Below, piece after piece: positions 19,316 through 27,897 of a stretch of 64,000 nt of DNA (its first letter is position 1; every line of letters begins with the position of its first letter). The position numbers were made by a program, and so were the translations under genes. The notes below the pieces were generated by a model. It saw only the letters and a program-made list of their open reading frames with translations. It ran no database searches and was not told the DNA's origin. Origin of the DNA: Acidobacteriota bacterium (GTDB lineage Bacteria > Acidobacteriota > Thermoanaerobaculia > Multivoradales > SZUA-115). The stretch is taken from the NCBI GenBank assembly GCA_024277255.1, contig JAJRVQ010000124.1, positions 1-64,000 of the forward strand, written 5' to 3'.

Positions 19316-20878
19316 TCAACGACGGCTCACCTCGATCACCGCGTACGACGGCGGGTTGAGGAAGCGCACCGGTAGCAGCGAGGTGCCCACGCCCGAGTTG
19401 ATATAGAGCTGGGTCCAACCTTGTGCGTTGGGAGAGGCGAAGTGGAAAAGTCCCCGGTCGTAGTGTGGCCCGAGCGGCGAGCGAGTGATCAGCGCCAGGC
19501 CTGGTAGGCGAACCTGACCGCCGTGGGTATGACCGCTCAGCACCGCCTCGATACCCCGCCGGGCGGCCTCTGGAGCCACCGATGGGATGTGGGACAAGAC
19601 GATGTGCGGCGGTTGGCGCTTCGTCCGGGAGGAGGCAGGCGAGGAGAGGCGGGGCGAGCGGGCGAGCGCCATGGCGAGCCGGCTGGCGCGCGTTCCGTCT
19701 CGCCAACCGCGGGGCCTCTGAGTGCCGGCGAAGCTTTCCGCCAAGAGGAGTTTCCCCGCCGTTGCCCCCGGTGGCACGGAGGTGGAGCGAATCTCCAGAT
19801 TGCGGAAGGCGGCCCCGCCGCCGCGTGTCCATAACCCGGCAGTACCGGCTTCGACCCGCCGTGGGCTGCGATCCTCGAACCAGGCCTGCCATTCCCGCGG
19901 TTCCGACTGATCGCTCGGCCAGAGGCGAGCGCGCAAGGTGACCGCACCCGGCGCGACCTCGGTGCGCAGGCGAACCCGGTACCAGCGGCCCACCTCCGGC
20001 ACCACCGCGGTGTTGAGTTGTCCACTCGTCCCTGCCGTGCCGTGAGGGAGAATGAAGAAGGGCGCGTTGCTGGTGAAGCGACCTCCGGGGCGGCGCAAGC
20101 GCAGCATACGATCCTCGCCGAGCGGGTAGCGGCTGTGAACGCCGATGCCCACCTCCGCTTGCCGGTCGTCGATGCGCAGCTCACAGGTCAACTCATAGCC
20201 GCTCCACGAAAGCGGCCCGCCGGTGTCGGCCAGTCCCCGCGGGGAGGGGTCGTAGTGAAAGTAGAGGTTGTGGTAGCTGGAGGTCTCGCGGCCCCAGGCC
20301 GGATGGCCATCGACGACCAGTGGGCCGAAAGTCTTGACCGGCTGCGGCGGGAAGAGGTCGCGCCCGACCTGTTGGTTGAGGCCGAGGAGCAGGAAGCCGC
20401 CCTCGGGTGAACCCCCCGTCGCCGACCCGAAATAGCGGCCTTCGTTGGACAGCCACTCGACGCCGGCTTGCTCCAAGGTACTGACCACGGCGCCGAGAAA
20501 CTCGCTGTGCCCTTGCACCCCGATCACCGGGGCTGAGCGGCGCAGCTGAGCGATCACCGCCGCGGCCGCCTGTAGGTTGGGATGGTGGACGGTGAGCGCA
20601 TCGCCATCGGAAACCAGGTCGCCGCTGATCAAGATCAGGTCGGGCTGGGCTTGTGCGACCGCGGTGAGCAACTTGCGCAGAAGCGGTGTTTCATCTCTGA
20701 CATGAAGATCGGAGAGATGAACCAGGCGGAACGGTTCGGCTGCCAGGTTGAGTTCGACGGCGTGACGCCGCAGCACTAGGCGGGGCTCGATCCACCAGCC
20801 GTCCACCGCGACGAGGGCGGCCAGGACGGCCAAGACGAGCACTGCGCCGTACTTCGCACGGCGCTGCGAGCGACTCAC
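19316..20878 (-). CDS. Membrane-anchored metallophosphoesterase with large inserted domain
   Basis: 520-residue calcineurin-like phosphoesterase of the YkuE/YaeI type, with an N-terminal membrane anchor (residues 10-28). Metal-binding blocks are LSDLHVRD (Asp57, His59), SGDLVSDGD (Asp87), LSHIP (His430) and SGHTHGGQ (448-455). The GNH(D/E) block, expected before the insertion, reads GHSE at 123-126, so the usual Asn and catalytic His are replaced. Between about residues 135 and 415 lies an inserted beta-rich segment (YELTCELRIDDRQAEVGIGV, WYRVRLRTEV) like a concanavalin/LamG-type sugar-binding sandwich. It is the last gene of the pyk-rhomboid operon, and its GTG start overlaps the rhomboid stop by four bases. 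Activity is uncertain. Confidence 0.8.
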   Translation of the reverse strand: MSRSQRRAKYGAVLVLAVLAALVAVDGWWIEPRLVLRRHAVELNLAAEPFRLVHLSDLHVRDETPLLRKLLTAVAQAQPDLILISGDLVSDGDALTVHHPNLQAAAAVIAQLRRSAPVIGVQGHSEFLGAVVSTLEQAGVEWLSNEGRYFGSATGGSPEGGFLLLGLNQQVGRDLFPPQPVKTFGPLVVDGHPAWGRETSSYHNLYFHYDPSPRGLADTGGPLSWSGYELTCELRIDDRQAEVGIGVHSRYPLGEDRMLRLRRPGGRFTSNAPFFILPHGTAGTSGQLNTAVVPEVGRWYRVRLRTEVAPGAVTLRARLWPSDQSEPREWQAWFEDRSPRRVEAGTAGLWTRGGGAAFRNLEIRSTSVPPGATAGKLLLAESFAGTQRPRGWRDGTRASRLAMALARSPRLSSPASSRTKRQPPHIVLSHIPSVAPEAARRGIEAVLSGHTHGGQVRLPGLALITRSPLGPHYDRGLFHFASPNAQGWTQLYINSGVGTSLLPVRFLNPPSYAVIEVSRR

Positions 20879-21624
20879 CGGAAGGGGCTCGGCCTCGATG
20901 TGGGGCTGCTGCGGGTGAATGGAGGACGGGTGAATGGTGGCGGTGGCGGCAGCGGTGGTTTACGCAGTCCCCCGAAGAGCCAGATCAGCAGCGGGCCGGT
21001 GAGGAAGCCTCCGATGTGGGCGAACCAGGCGACGCCGCCTTGGCCGGAGCTGTTGCCCAGCGCCATGAGGCCGGGTAGCAGCTGCATCAGGAACCAGACG
21101 GGTAAGAAGACCAGGGCCGGCACCCGCAGGCGCTGAAAGAAGAAACCGAGGGCGAGCAGGGTTTCGATCCGCGCCTTCGGGTAGAGCAGCAGGTAACCGC
21201 CGAGAACGCCGGAGATCGCGCCGCTGGCGCCGATCAGGGGAATGTTCGAGTGCGGGTCGACCAGCGCTTGGGCGTAGGAGGCGGCGAAGCCGCAGAGCAG
21301 GTAGAAGAGGACGAAGCGCAACCGGCCCAGCCGGTCTTCGATATTGTCGCCGAAGATCCACAGGAAGAGCATGTTGCCCGCCAGATGCATGAAGCCGCCG
21401 TGCAGAAACATCGAGAGGAGGGCGTTGTCCAGACCGAGCGGAACTCCGTTGTCCGCTCCGCCCGGCAGGTGGAGGCCGGGGATGAAGGCGGCGGAGAGAA
21501 AGAACTCCTGCAACCGTTCCCCGAGGGACAACTCGTAGAGGAAGAAGGCGATATTGAGGCCGATGAGGAGCCAAGTCACCACCGGCCGGCGCGAAACGGG
21601 GTTGAGGTCGCGAAGAGGAATCAT
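20875..21624 (-). CDS. Rhomboid-family intramembrane serine protease
   Basis: Polytopic inner-membrane protease that cleaves transmembrane segments. 249 residues with about six helices. The catalytic serine is in IGASGAISG (Ser134), the catalytic histidine in WFAHIGGF (His203), and HLAGN (His80, Asn84) provides the usual oxyanion-side residues. The first loop (GLHLPGGADNGVPLG) and a proline-rich C-terminal tail are typical of bacterial rhomboids of this type. Start and stop both overlap the neighbours by four bases, so it is coupled to pyk upstream and the phosphoesterase downstream. Substrates cannot be told from the sequence. Confidence 0.92.
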   Translation of the reverse strand: MIPLRDLNPVSRRPVVTWLLIGLNIAFFLYELSLGERLQEFFLSAAFIPGLHLPGGADNGVPLGLDNALLSMFLHGGFMHLAGNMLFLWIFGDNIEDRLGRLRFVLFYLLCGFAASYAQALVDPHSNIPLIGASGAISGVLGGYLLLYPKARIETLLALGFFFQRLRVPALVFLPVWFLMQLLPGLMALGNSSGQGGVAWFAHIGGFLTGPLLIWLFGGLRKPPLPPPPPFTRPPFTRSSPTSRPSPFR

Positions 21625-23099
21625 CGGCCGACCCTGTGGATGCGCATCAGATTGGTCAGCGGGCGAGCACGGATGGGATCGCCCATGAGCAGAACGATGG
21701 ACTCGCCGTCGGCGGCCAGTTTCGCCGCACGCAGCTGGCGATCGACCAGGCCGATCACCTCGTCGAGCGTGTTGACCTCACCCTCGATGCGCAACGGCCG
21801 GACTCCCCATACCAACTGCACTTGACGGGCCATCGCGTCATCGGTGGTGAAGACGAGGATCGGTGCCGCCGGCCGGTAGCGGGCGATCGAGCGCGCCGTG
21901 AAGCCGCCCTGGCTGAAGGCGACGATACGGCCGACGCCGAGTTGGTCGGCGGCGTAAACGGCACTGGCGCAAATCACGTCGGCGATCTCGCTGCGCGGGT
22001 CACTGCCGGCGGCGGTGTCGAGCGAGCGGCCGGGTGTCTTCGGTGCTCCCATCGGCTTGACGCCTGCCGGCTGGCGCGGTGGCCGACCGGCGTGTTCCGT
22101 TCGATCGTAGCTTTCAGCCTGCTCGATGATGCGTACCATCGTCTTGACCGTGTCGACGGGAAAGTTGCCGGCGGCGGTCTCACCGGAGAGCATCAGAGCA
22201 TCGGTGCCGTCGAAGACGGCGTTGGCGACGTCGGTCGCTTCGGCGCGAGTCGGCCGCGGTTGGATCATCATCGATTCGAGCATCTGGGTGGCGACGATCA
22301 CCGGTGTGCCGGTGCGCCGGCCCTCGGCGACGATTCGCTTCTGCAGCACGGGCACTTGATCGATAGGAACCTCTACGCCGAGGTCTCCGCGCGCCACCAT
22401 CACGGCGTCGGAGTTGTGGACGATGGGCCGGAGGTTGTCGATCGCGGCACGCCGTTCGAGCTTGGCGACCAGCGGGATGTTGCCGTCGTGGTCGCGCACC
22501 ACGTTGCGCACGGCGGTCAGATCCTCGGCGGTACCGACGTAGCTGACGGCGAGATAGTCCGCCTTTTCGGTGACCGCGAAGGCGATGTCGGCATAGTCCT
22601 TCTCGGAGATGCTGAACGGGATCTCGGTGTCCGGCAGGTTGATTCCCTTGCGGGTCGATACCCGGCCGCCGACCACTACCCGGGCTCGTACCTTGCGCCC
22701 GCGCTTGGCGAGCACCTGTAGTTCGACCAGGCCGTTGTCGATGAGGATGCGCTCACCCTTGCGCAGGTAGGTGAGGAACTCGGTTCCGTCGACGGGCAAG
22801 TCCACCGCGGCGTCGCGGTCGCCGAGGGTCAACTCGTCGTCGCGCTCCAGCTGGACCGGTGCGCTGAGCTGGCCGAGGCGAAAGCGCGGCCCCATCAGAT
22901 CGAGCAGCACCGGCACATGGCGTCCCAGGGAGCGGGAGCACGAGCGCACGTTGCGGATCAGCTTGCGGTGGCCCTCGTGGTCACCGTGGGAGAGGTTCAA
23001 CCGGGCCACGTCCACCCCGGCGCGAATCAAGCGCGTCAGGACAGCCCGTTCAGCGCTGGCCGGTCCAAGAGTGGCGACGATCTTTGCCCTGCGTTCCAT
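21621..23099 (-). CDS. pyk: Pyruvate kinase
   Basis: Converts phosphoenolpyruvate and ADP to pyruvate and ATP in glycolysis. The start at ATG 23099 gives MERRAKIVATLGPAS, the classical N terminus. LNLSHGDHEGH, the MVARGDLGVEVP active-site segment and VIVATQMLESM (with PRPTRAEATDVANAVFDG after it) are present. The C-terminal domain is complete to about residue 490. A loop with extra Pro/Gly residues (RPPRQPAGVKPMGAPKTPG) lengthens the linker before the C-terminal domain. No Shine-Dalgarno precedes the ATG; a TATACT box lies 6 bases upstream. Confidence 0.95.
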   Translation of the reverse strand: MERRAKIVATLGPASAERAVLTRLIRAGVDVARLNLSHGDHEGHRKLIRNVRSCSRSLGRHVPVLLDLMGPRFRLGQLSAPVQLERDDELTLGDRDAAVDLPVDGTEFLTYLRKGERILIDNGLVELQVLAKRGRKVRARVVVGGRVSTRKGINLPDTEIPFSISEKDYADIAFAVTEKADYLAVSYVGTAEDLTAVRNVVRDHDGNIPLVAKLERRAAIDNLRPIVHNSDAVMVARGDLGVEVPIDQVPVLQKRIVAEGRRTGTPVIVATQMLESMMIQPRPTRAEATDVANAVFDGTDALMLSGETAAGNFPVDTVKTMVRIIEQAESYDRTEHAGRPPRQPAGVKPMGAPKTPGRSLDTAAGSDPRSEIADVICASAVYAADQLGVGRIVAFSQGGFTARSIARYRPAAPILVFTTDDAMARQVQLVWGVRPLRIEGEVNTLDEVIGLVDRQLRAAKLAADGESIVLLMGDPIRARPLTNLMRIHRVGR

Positions 23100-23105
23100 C
23101 GGCGC

Positions 23106-23111
23106 AGTATA
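23106..23111 (-). promoter_or_regulatory. -10-like box for leaderless pyk transcript
   Basis: On the reverse strand TATACT (23111 to 23106) is followed by only 6 bases (GCGCCG) before the pyk ATG at 23099. No ribosome-binding site fits, so transcription would start at or near the A of ATG. No convincing -35 box is seen. Confidence 0.5.
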
Positions 23112-23266
23112 AGTGGGGAAGAAGCGGTTTCGCCGCCGGTGTTGTCTGAACGGGTCGGCAGCCGCGGGTCTGGACTCGTCGCAACGGTTGCGGCCTGCTA
23201 CCATCCGGCGGTTGGCGCGGCCGGGATGTCGCCGCGCATCCTTGGTTTCTAGCGAGGCAATTCACC

Positions 23267-24586
23267 ATGTTCGATGGTCTACAAGACAAGCTACAGGGCG
23301 TATTCAAGACCCTGCGCGGTGAGGGTCGGATCACCGCCGAGGTGCTGCAGCAAGCGCTGCGGCAGATTCGGTTGGCCTTGCTCGAGGCGGATGTCCACAT
23401 CCGCGTGGTCAAGCCGTTCATCGTTCGGATCCACGAGCAGGCGGAAGGGCAAGAAGTTCTGGCGAGCCTCAATGGGGCTCAGCAGGTGATCAAGATTGTC
23501 CACGAGGAGTTGATCTCCCTGCTCGGCGATCCAGGGGCCGAACTCAAACTCGACGGCAAACCGACGGTCGTGCTGCTCGCCGGGTTGCAGGGCTCGGGTA
23601 AGACGACCACCTGTGGAAAGCTGGCCAAGCGACTCAAGGGGCTCGGTCGCCATCCGATTCTGGTCGCCGCCGACCTGCAACGTGCCGCCGCGGTCGAGCA
23701 GTTGCAGCAGGTCGGTGCCGGGGTCGATGTCCCGGTGATCACGCCGCAGCCGGGTGAGAGCGTGTTGGATCTGGGGCCGCGGGCGGTCAAGGAAGCGCGC
23801 GATCTGGGCCACGATGTGGTCATCGTCGACACCGCCGGCCGCCTGCACGTCGATGAAGCGCTGATGGCCGAACTCGAAAGCTTGGTGAGCCTGCTGCAGC
23901 CCAGCGAGCTGCTCTTCGTGGCCGACGCGATGACCGGTCAAGACGCGGTGCGCAGCTCCGAGCAGTTTGCCGCCTCGCTGCCTTTGAGCGGGGTCATTCT
24001 GACCAAGCTCGACGGCGACAGCCGCGGCGGCGCGGCGCTTTCGGTGCGCACCGTGGCCAAGGTACCGATTCGCTTCGTCGGCGTCGGCGAGAAGGCGGAC
24101 GAACTGGAACTCTTCCAACCCGAGCGCATGGCCTCGCGCATGCTCGGCATGGGGGATGTCCTGTCGCTGATCGAAAAGGCCGAGCGCGGTCTGGACAAGG
24201 CGGAAACCGAGCGGCTGGCCAAACGGATGGCGCGCCGCCAATTCACCCTCGAAGATCTGCGCGACCAGCTGCGCCAGATTCGCCGCATGGGACCGTTGTC
24301 GCAGGTGATGGAGATGTTGCCCAAGACCGGACCGTTGAGGAAACTCAACGCCTCCTCCGTCGACGACAAGCAGCTGCACAAGATCGAGGCGCTGATCAAC
24401 TCGATGACGCCGCGGGAACGACGCAACCCGCGAGTCCTCAACGGCAGCCGGAAAAAACGCATCGCCAAAGGCTCCGGCAACACCGTCGCCGACATCAACC
24501 GCCTGCTCAAGCAATACAAGCAGATGCAGAAGATGCTCAAGAAAGTCAAAGGCGGCTGGCTGGGCCGCGCCTTCGGAGGGCGGTAG
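23267..24586 (+). CDS. ffh: Signal recognition particle protein Ffh (SRP54)
   Basis: GTPase subunit of the signal recognition particle that targets inner-membrane proteins cotranslationally. 439 residues: N domain, G domain with P-loop GLQGSGKTTT (residues 106-115), DTAGRLHVDE and TKLDGDSRGGAALS, then the M domain that binds 4.5S RNA (GSGNTVADINRLLKQY) and ends in a methionine- and lysine-rich helix. All motifs are intact. GAGG precedes the ATG by 9 bases. It is divergent from pyk. Confidence 0.97.
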   Translation: MFDGLQDKLQGVFKTLRGEGRITAEVLQQALRQIRLALLEADVHIRVVKPFIVRIHEQAEGQEVLASLNGAQQVIKIVHEELISLLGDPGAELKLDGKPTVVLLAGLQGSGKTTTCGKLAKRLKGLGRHPILVAADLQRAAAVEQLQQVGAGVDVPVITPQPGESVLDLGPRAVKEARDLGHDVVIVDTAGRLHVDEALMAELESLVSLLQPSELLFVADAMTGQDAVRSSEQFAASLPLSGVILTKLDGDSRGGAALSVRTVAKVPIRFVGVGEKADELELFQPERMASRMLGMGDVLSLIEKAERGLDKAETERLAKRMARRQFTLEDLRDQLRQIRRMGPLSQVMEMLPKTGPLRKLNASSVDDKQLHKIEALINSMTPRERRNPRVLNGSRKKRIAKGSGNTVADINRLLKQYKQMQKMLKKVKGGWLGRAFGGR

Positions 24587-24619
24587 GGGATCGGGGCCGG
24601 CGTCGGTCTGGTCGTGGGA

Positions 24620-24666
24620 TTGGCCCCATATGAGCCCTGTGTCATACTGAATTCGGGATGAATTCG
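24620..24666 (+). promoter_or_regulatory. Promoter and tandem operator for YefM/RelE-type module
   Basis: TTGGCC (24620-24625) and CATACT (24643-24648) are 17 bases apart and make a plausible promoter. Two direct copies of TGAATTCG (24648-24655 and 24659-24666) start at the end of the -10 box and are 11 bases apart, so they lie on the same helix face. Each contains the palindrome GAATTC. They are well placed for autorepression by the antitoxin. Confidence 0.5.
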
Positions 24667-24682
24667 TAACAGGAGTAGAGTC

Positions 24683-24961
24683 ATGCTGCACCGTATCCAG
24701 GACACCTATCCGCTCAGCCATTTCCGGCAGCACACCGGCGAGCACCTAGAGCGCATGGCGCAAGGGCGGGTGGAGACGATCACCCAGAATGGCGAAGCCA
24801 CGATGGTAGTGATGAGCCCGGAAACCTACGATGCGATGAGGATCGAGCTGGAGCGCGGGCACCTCTGGGATCAGGCGATTGCCCGCTTTGAGGCAGGAGA
24901 GAGAGGCGTCGATGCGAGAGAAGCGATAGAGCAGGTGGCGGCGCGGTTCAACCTGAAGTAG
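24683..24961 (+). CDS. Phd/YefM-family antitoxin
   Basis: 92-residue antitoxin-like protein. The first 60 residues carry the Phd/YefM pattern: a conserved start (YPLSHFRQHTGEHLERM) with TITQNGEATMVVMSPETYDAM, a beta-hairpin and helix that binds DNA as a dimer. The remaining helix (LWDQAIARFEAGERGVDAREAIEQ, here in two halves: LWDQAIARFEAGERG and VDAREAIEQ) would bind the toxin. AGGAG at 24671-24675 lies 7 bases before the ATG. The stop shares one base with the start of the toxin gene. Confidence 0.85.
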   Translation: MLHRIQDTYPLSHFRQHTGEHLERMAQGRVETITQNGEATMVVMSPETYDAMRIELERGHLWDQAIARFEAGERGVDAREAIEQVAARFNLK

Positions 24962-25287
24962 TGAGCGCGGGCTACAAAGTTCGCTACGATCCGGCAGCCC
25001 TCGCTGCTCTCGAAGAAACCGTCGCCTATATCCAAGAGCAGTCCGGTCCCAATCGAGCCGCTGCTTGGCTTGGTGGAATGCGGGCCGGAATCCAGGATCT
25101 TGAGTCTTTGCCTCGCGCCTTTCCAGCTGTGAGCCTGCGAAAAGGCAAGCCAGTCCACTCGAAACTCGTCATCTCTCACCGTGTCTACTATTTCGTCGAC
25201 GATCCCACCCGCACGGTGTACATCATCGACGTGGTCCACACCGCGCACGAAAGCAAGCTGGCCCGATACCGAGATGGACCAGACTGA
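24961..25287 (+). CDS. RelE/ParE-family toxin
   Basis: 108-residue toxin of the RelE/ParE superfamily. KVRYDPAALAALEETVAYI is the typical first strand and helix; LESLPRAFPAV and HSKLVISHRVYYFVDDPTRTVYIIDVVHTAHE (seen as HSKLVISHRVYYFVDD plus TVYIIDVVHTAHE) form the core beta-sheet. ParE poisons gyrase and RelE cleaves mRNA; the sequence alone does not decide which. The GTG start overlaps the antitoxin stop by one base. The pair sits between ffh and rpsP. Confidence 0.82.
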   Translation: MSAGYKVRYDPAALAALEETVAYIQEQSGPNRAAAWLGGMRAGIQDLESLPRAFPAVSLRKGKPVHSKLVISHRVYYFVDDPTRTVYIIDVVHTAHESKLARYRDGPD

Positions 25288-25479
25288 TTCCAGGCGGAGG
25301 TTCTGGTGGCCACTGCCTCTTGAGGTGCGGGGGCTTTGCATGCTTGGCACAATCTGTTAGCCTGCGCCCTTCGCGCGGCAACGCCGCGAATGGGGTTTCC
25401 CTGTTCGGCCTTGGCGTGCACGTCGAGAAAGTTGCAGCCAGAGGTACTGGCTAGAGAAAACATTGGAGGTCTCTCAACC

Positions 25480-25710
25480 ATGCTGAAGATCCGCCTTCGG
25501 CGCATGGGCAACCGCAACCGCGCCTTTTACCGCGTTGTGGTGTCAGATTCGCGCAAGGTTCCTACCAGCTCGGTACTCGAAGAGCTGGGTCACTACGATC
25601 CGGTGACCAAGCCGAGTGTGCTCAATCTCGATCGCGACCGCGTCCAGTACTGGGTCGATCGTGGAGCTCAGATGTCGCCCACCGTCAAGAGCCTGGTCGA
25701 GCGTGTCTGA
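25480..25710 (+). CDS. rpsP: 30S ribosomal protein S16
   Basis: Small-subunit ribosomal protein. The 76-residue product starts MLKIRLRRMGNRNRAFYRVVV and carries LEELGHYDP and VQYWVDRGAQMSPTV, all typical of S16. Upstream in-frame codons exist, but ATG 25480 is fixed by GGAGG at 25465-25469 and the family N terminus. It is the first gene of the rpsP-khpA-rimM-trmD run; the next gene starts inside its last codons. The 190-base gap upstream has no recognisable riboswitch. Confidence 0.97.
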   Translation: MLKIRLRRMGNRNRAFYRVVVSDSRKVPTSSVLEELGHYDPVTKPSVLNLDRDRVQYWVDRGAQMSPTVKSLVERV

Positions 25711-25957
25711 TCTCGACGCAGCAGCGCACGACGATCTGGCCAAGGTCTTGGAGCGGCTCGTCGATGAGCCGGACGGAATGGAGATCGAGGCGGTGCCGAT
25801 GCGGCGCGCCACCATTTTCGAGGTCGACCCGGCGCCGGATGATGTCGGCAAAGTGATCGGCCGGCGTGGCCGTGTGGCGCGTGCTCTGCGGGTGCTCCTC
25901 GATTGCCGAGGAGATGTCGAGGGCGCGCAGTATGGCCTCGAAATCGTCAGCGACTGA
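25703..25957 (+). CDS. khpA: KH-domain RNA-binding protein KhpA
   Basis: 84-residue single KH-domain protein that binds RNA in the cytosol, often with KhpB. The GxxG loop is visible as VIGRRGR (residues 51-57), with VPMRRATIFEVDPAPDDVGK before it and ALRVLLDCRG after it. The GTG start at 25703 overlaps the rpsP stop and the end overlaps rimM, so the three are coupled. This rpsP-khpA-rimM order is conserved in many bacteria. Confidence 0.92.
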   Translation: MSDLDAAAHDDLAKVLERLVDEPDGMEIEAVPMRRATIFEVDPAPDDVGKVIGRRGRVARALRVLLDCRGDVEGAQYGLEIVSD

Positions 25958-26504
25958 CGGTCGAGCCAAGCCCCTGCCCGACCGTGTGGCGGTCGGATAC
26001 GTCCGGAGGCCTCACGGCGTGCGAGGAGAGTTGGTCGTCGAGCCCCTCTCCGATGTGCAGGGCCGCTTGGCGCCAGGCGCCGAGTTCGTCGCGGTGAGCG
26101 CCAGCGGCCGCAACCTCGGCCCGTTGCGGGTCACTGCCCATCGCCCGTTCAAGGGTGTGGCGCTGCTGCGCTTCGCGGGGATCGAGGATCGCGATGCGGC
26201 GGAAACTCTGCGTGAGGCGAGCCTGGAAATCGACCGCGGCGCTGTTCCTCCGGCGGCGGAGGGTAGTTTTTACTACTTCGAATTGGTCGGCTGCCGTTGC
26301 TATGACAAGACGGCGGGCGATCTCGGCCAGGTGGTCCGCCTGAGCGAGGACGGCGGCGGACACATCCTCTGGCTCGAAGAGGGCGCGACGGTGCTGCCGG
26401 TTCCGTTGGTGAAACAGTTTCTGGTCAATGTCGACGTCGCCGCGGGGCGCATCGACCTCGACCTTCCTCCGGGGCTGATCGAGACATGCAGATCGACGTC
26501 ATAA
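25932..26504 (+). CDS. rimM: Ribosome maturation factor RimM
   Basis: Assists 16S rRNA processing and 30S head assembly through contact with S19. The product of about 190 residues has an N-terminal beta-barrel domain (VAVGYVRRPHGVRGELVVEPL) and a C-terminal PRC-barrel domain with FYYFELVGCRCYD and VLPVPLVKQFLVNVDVAAGRI (seen as VLPVPLVKQFLVNVD and VAAGRI). The start at ATG 25932 lies inside the end of khpA, and the stop is 19 bases into trmD. Confidence 0.94.
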   Translation: MASKSSATDGRAKPLPDRVAVGYVRRPHGVRGELVVEPLSDVQGRLAPGAEFVAVSASGRNLGPLRVTAHRPFKGVALLRFAGIEDRDAAETLREASLEIDRGAVPPAAEGSFYYFELVGCRCYDKTAGDLGQVVRLSEDGGGHILWLEEGATVLPVPLVKQFLVNVDVAAGRIDLDLPPGLIETCRSTS

Positions 26505-27253
26505 CGATCTTCCCCGAGCTCTTCGGCCCCTTCCTCACCACCAGCCTGGTGGGCAAAGCGGTGACCAAAGGGCTGCTGGAGGTGACGGTCCACGATCTGC
26601 GCCGGTTCACCCTCGATCGCCACCGCAGTGTCGACGACGAGCCCTACGGCGGCGGCGGCGGCATGGTGATGACGGCGCAACCCTGGATCCGCGCGGTGAG
26701 AGAGGTGTCGCAAGGCGCCGTCGCCCGCTCGACCCAATCCCGCCGCCGCTCTCCGCGGCGCATCCTGATGTCACCGCAGGGCAAGCGGCTGGATGAGGCT
26801 ACGGTGCGCCGGCTGGCCGATGTCGGCGATCTTCTTCTCCTCTGCGGTCGCTACGAGGGGATCGATGAGCGGGTTCTGGCGACGGTCATCGATGAGGAGA
26901 TCTCGATCGGCGATTTTGTTGTCTCGGGCGGTGAACTGCCGGCCATGGTGCTGATCGAGGCGATGTCCAGGCAGGTCCCGGGGGTGGTCGGTCTGGCGGA
27001 TTCGGTGGAGAAAGACAGTTTCCGCGATGGCCTCTTGGACCACCCGCACTACACCCGACCGGCGGAGTTTGAAGGGCTCGGCGTTCCCGAAGTGTTGACC
27101 TCCGGCGATCACGCGGCGATCGAGCGCTGGCGCCGCCGCCAAGCTCTCGCCGCCACGCTGAGAAAGCGGCCGGAGTTGCTGGAAACCGCCGAGTTGACCG
27201 AGCAAGACCGCCGCTGGCTTGAAGAGTTGCGCCGAGAGGAGCCCGATCGGTAA
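26486..27253 (+). CDS. trmD: tRNA (guanine37-N1)-methyltransferase TrmD
   Basis: SPOUT methyltransferase that makes m1G37 in tRNAs and prevents frameshifting. 255 residues. IDVITIFPELF, DDEPYGGGGGMVM, LLCGRYEGIDERV and IGDFVVSGGELPA are the signature blocks of TrmD and its knotted SAM site. It follows rimM with a 19-base overlap. A 194-base gap with its own promoter separates it from rplS. Confidence 0.97.
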   Translation: MQIDVITIFPELFGPFLTTSLVGKAVTKGLLEVTVHDLRRFTLDRHRSVDDEPYGGGGGMVMTAQPWIRAVREVSQGAVARSTQSRRRSPRRILMSPQGKRLDEATVRRLADVGDLLLLCGRYEGIDERVLATVIDEEISIGDFVVSGGELPAMVLIEAMSRQVPGVVGLADSVEKDSFRDGLLDHPHYTRPAEFEGLGVPEVLTSGDHAAIERWRRRQALAATLRKRPELLETAELTEQDRRWLEELRREEPDR

Positions 27254-27327
27254 GAAAAGCCGCGCCAGAGATCGCACGAGGCGAAGTCACACCGTCAAAC
27301 TGAGCCACTACCCTCATAGGTCAACTC

Positions 27328-27357
27328 TTGCGGTCGAGCCCACCCTTGGGTCATAAT
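27328..27357 (+). promoter_or_regulatory. Candidate promoter for rplS-rnhB
   Basis: TTGCGG (27328-27333) and CATAAT (27352-27357) are 18 bases apart, about 90 bases before the rplS ATG. The -10 box matches five of six consensus positions. The leader of roughly 80-90 bases would leave room for ribosomal-protein feedback control, but no defined structure is claimed. Confidence 0.45.
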
Positions 27358-27447
27358 CGCGGGCCCGCGTCCCAAACGCGTTAGAGTGAGAATCCAGGCC
27401 GTGAGTCCCATGGTCATTCGTAGTTACATAGTCGAGGTTACCCCGCC

Positions 27448-27807
27448 ATGAGCGATCTACATCAGGTTGAAAGTGCGTACTTGCGTAGCAATACGCCGGA
27501 ATTCCGTCCCGGCGACACGGTGAAAGTTCACGTGCGCGTTGTGGAAGGCAACAAGGAACGCATCCAGATTTTCCAGGGAGTCGTCATTGCCCGTCGCGGC
27601 GGCGGCACGCGGGAGAGCTTCACTGTCCGAAAGATCTCCGGCAGTGTCGGTGTCGAGCGCATCTTCCCGCTCCATTCACCGGTGATCGACAAAATCGAAG
27701 TCATGCGCTTGGGCCGAGTGCGGCGCGCCAAGCTCTACTACCTACGCAACTTGCGTGGACGCGCGGCAAGAATCGAAGAGCGGCGCGTCGACCGCAGCAA
27801 GAAATAG
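27448..27807 (+). CDS. rplS: 50S ribosomal protein L19
   Basis: Large-subunit protein at the 30S-50S interface. The 119-residue product has the L19 blocks [52 protein letters not shown] and [23 protein letters not shown] lies 9 bases before the ATG. rnhB follows after 90 bases. Confidence 0.97.
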   Translation: MSDLHQVESAYLRSNTPEFRPGDTVKVHVRVVEGNKERIQIFQGVVIARRGGGTRESFTVRKISGSVGVERIFPLHSPVIDKIEVMRLGRVRRAKLYYLRNLRGRAARIEERRVDRSKK

Positions 27808-27897
27808 AGAGCGAGAGCGACAAACCGAGTCGCTAGCAGCGGATCGGCTTGTCGAGTTCAGTAGATCAGGGCACAGACAAAGGAGGATTTAGCCTCA

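Noticed and set aside
23291-24745. Long reverse-strand open frame opposite ffh
   Set aside because: It is opposite a clear ffh gene and has no recognisable motif.
25336-25480. Extended N terminus for S16 from an upstream TTG
   Set aside because: The family starts at MLKIRLRRMG and GGAGG is placed for ATG 25480; the extra residues are not S16-like.
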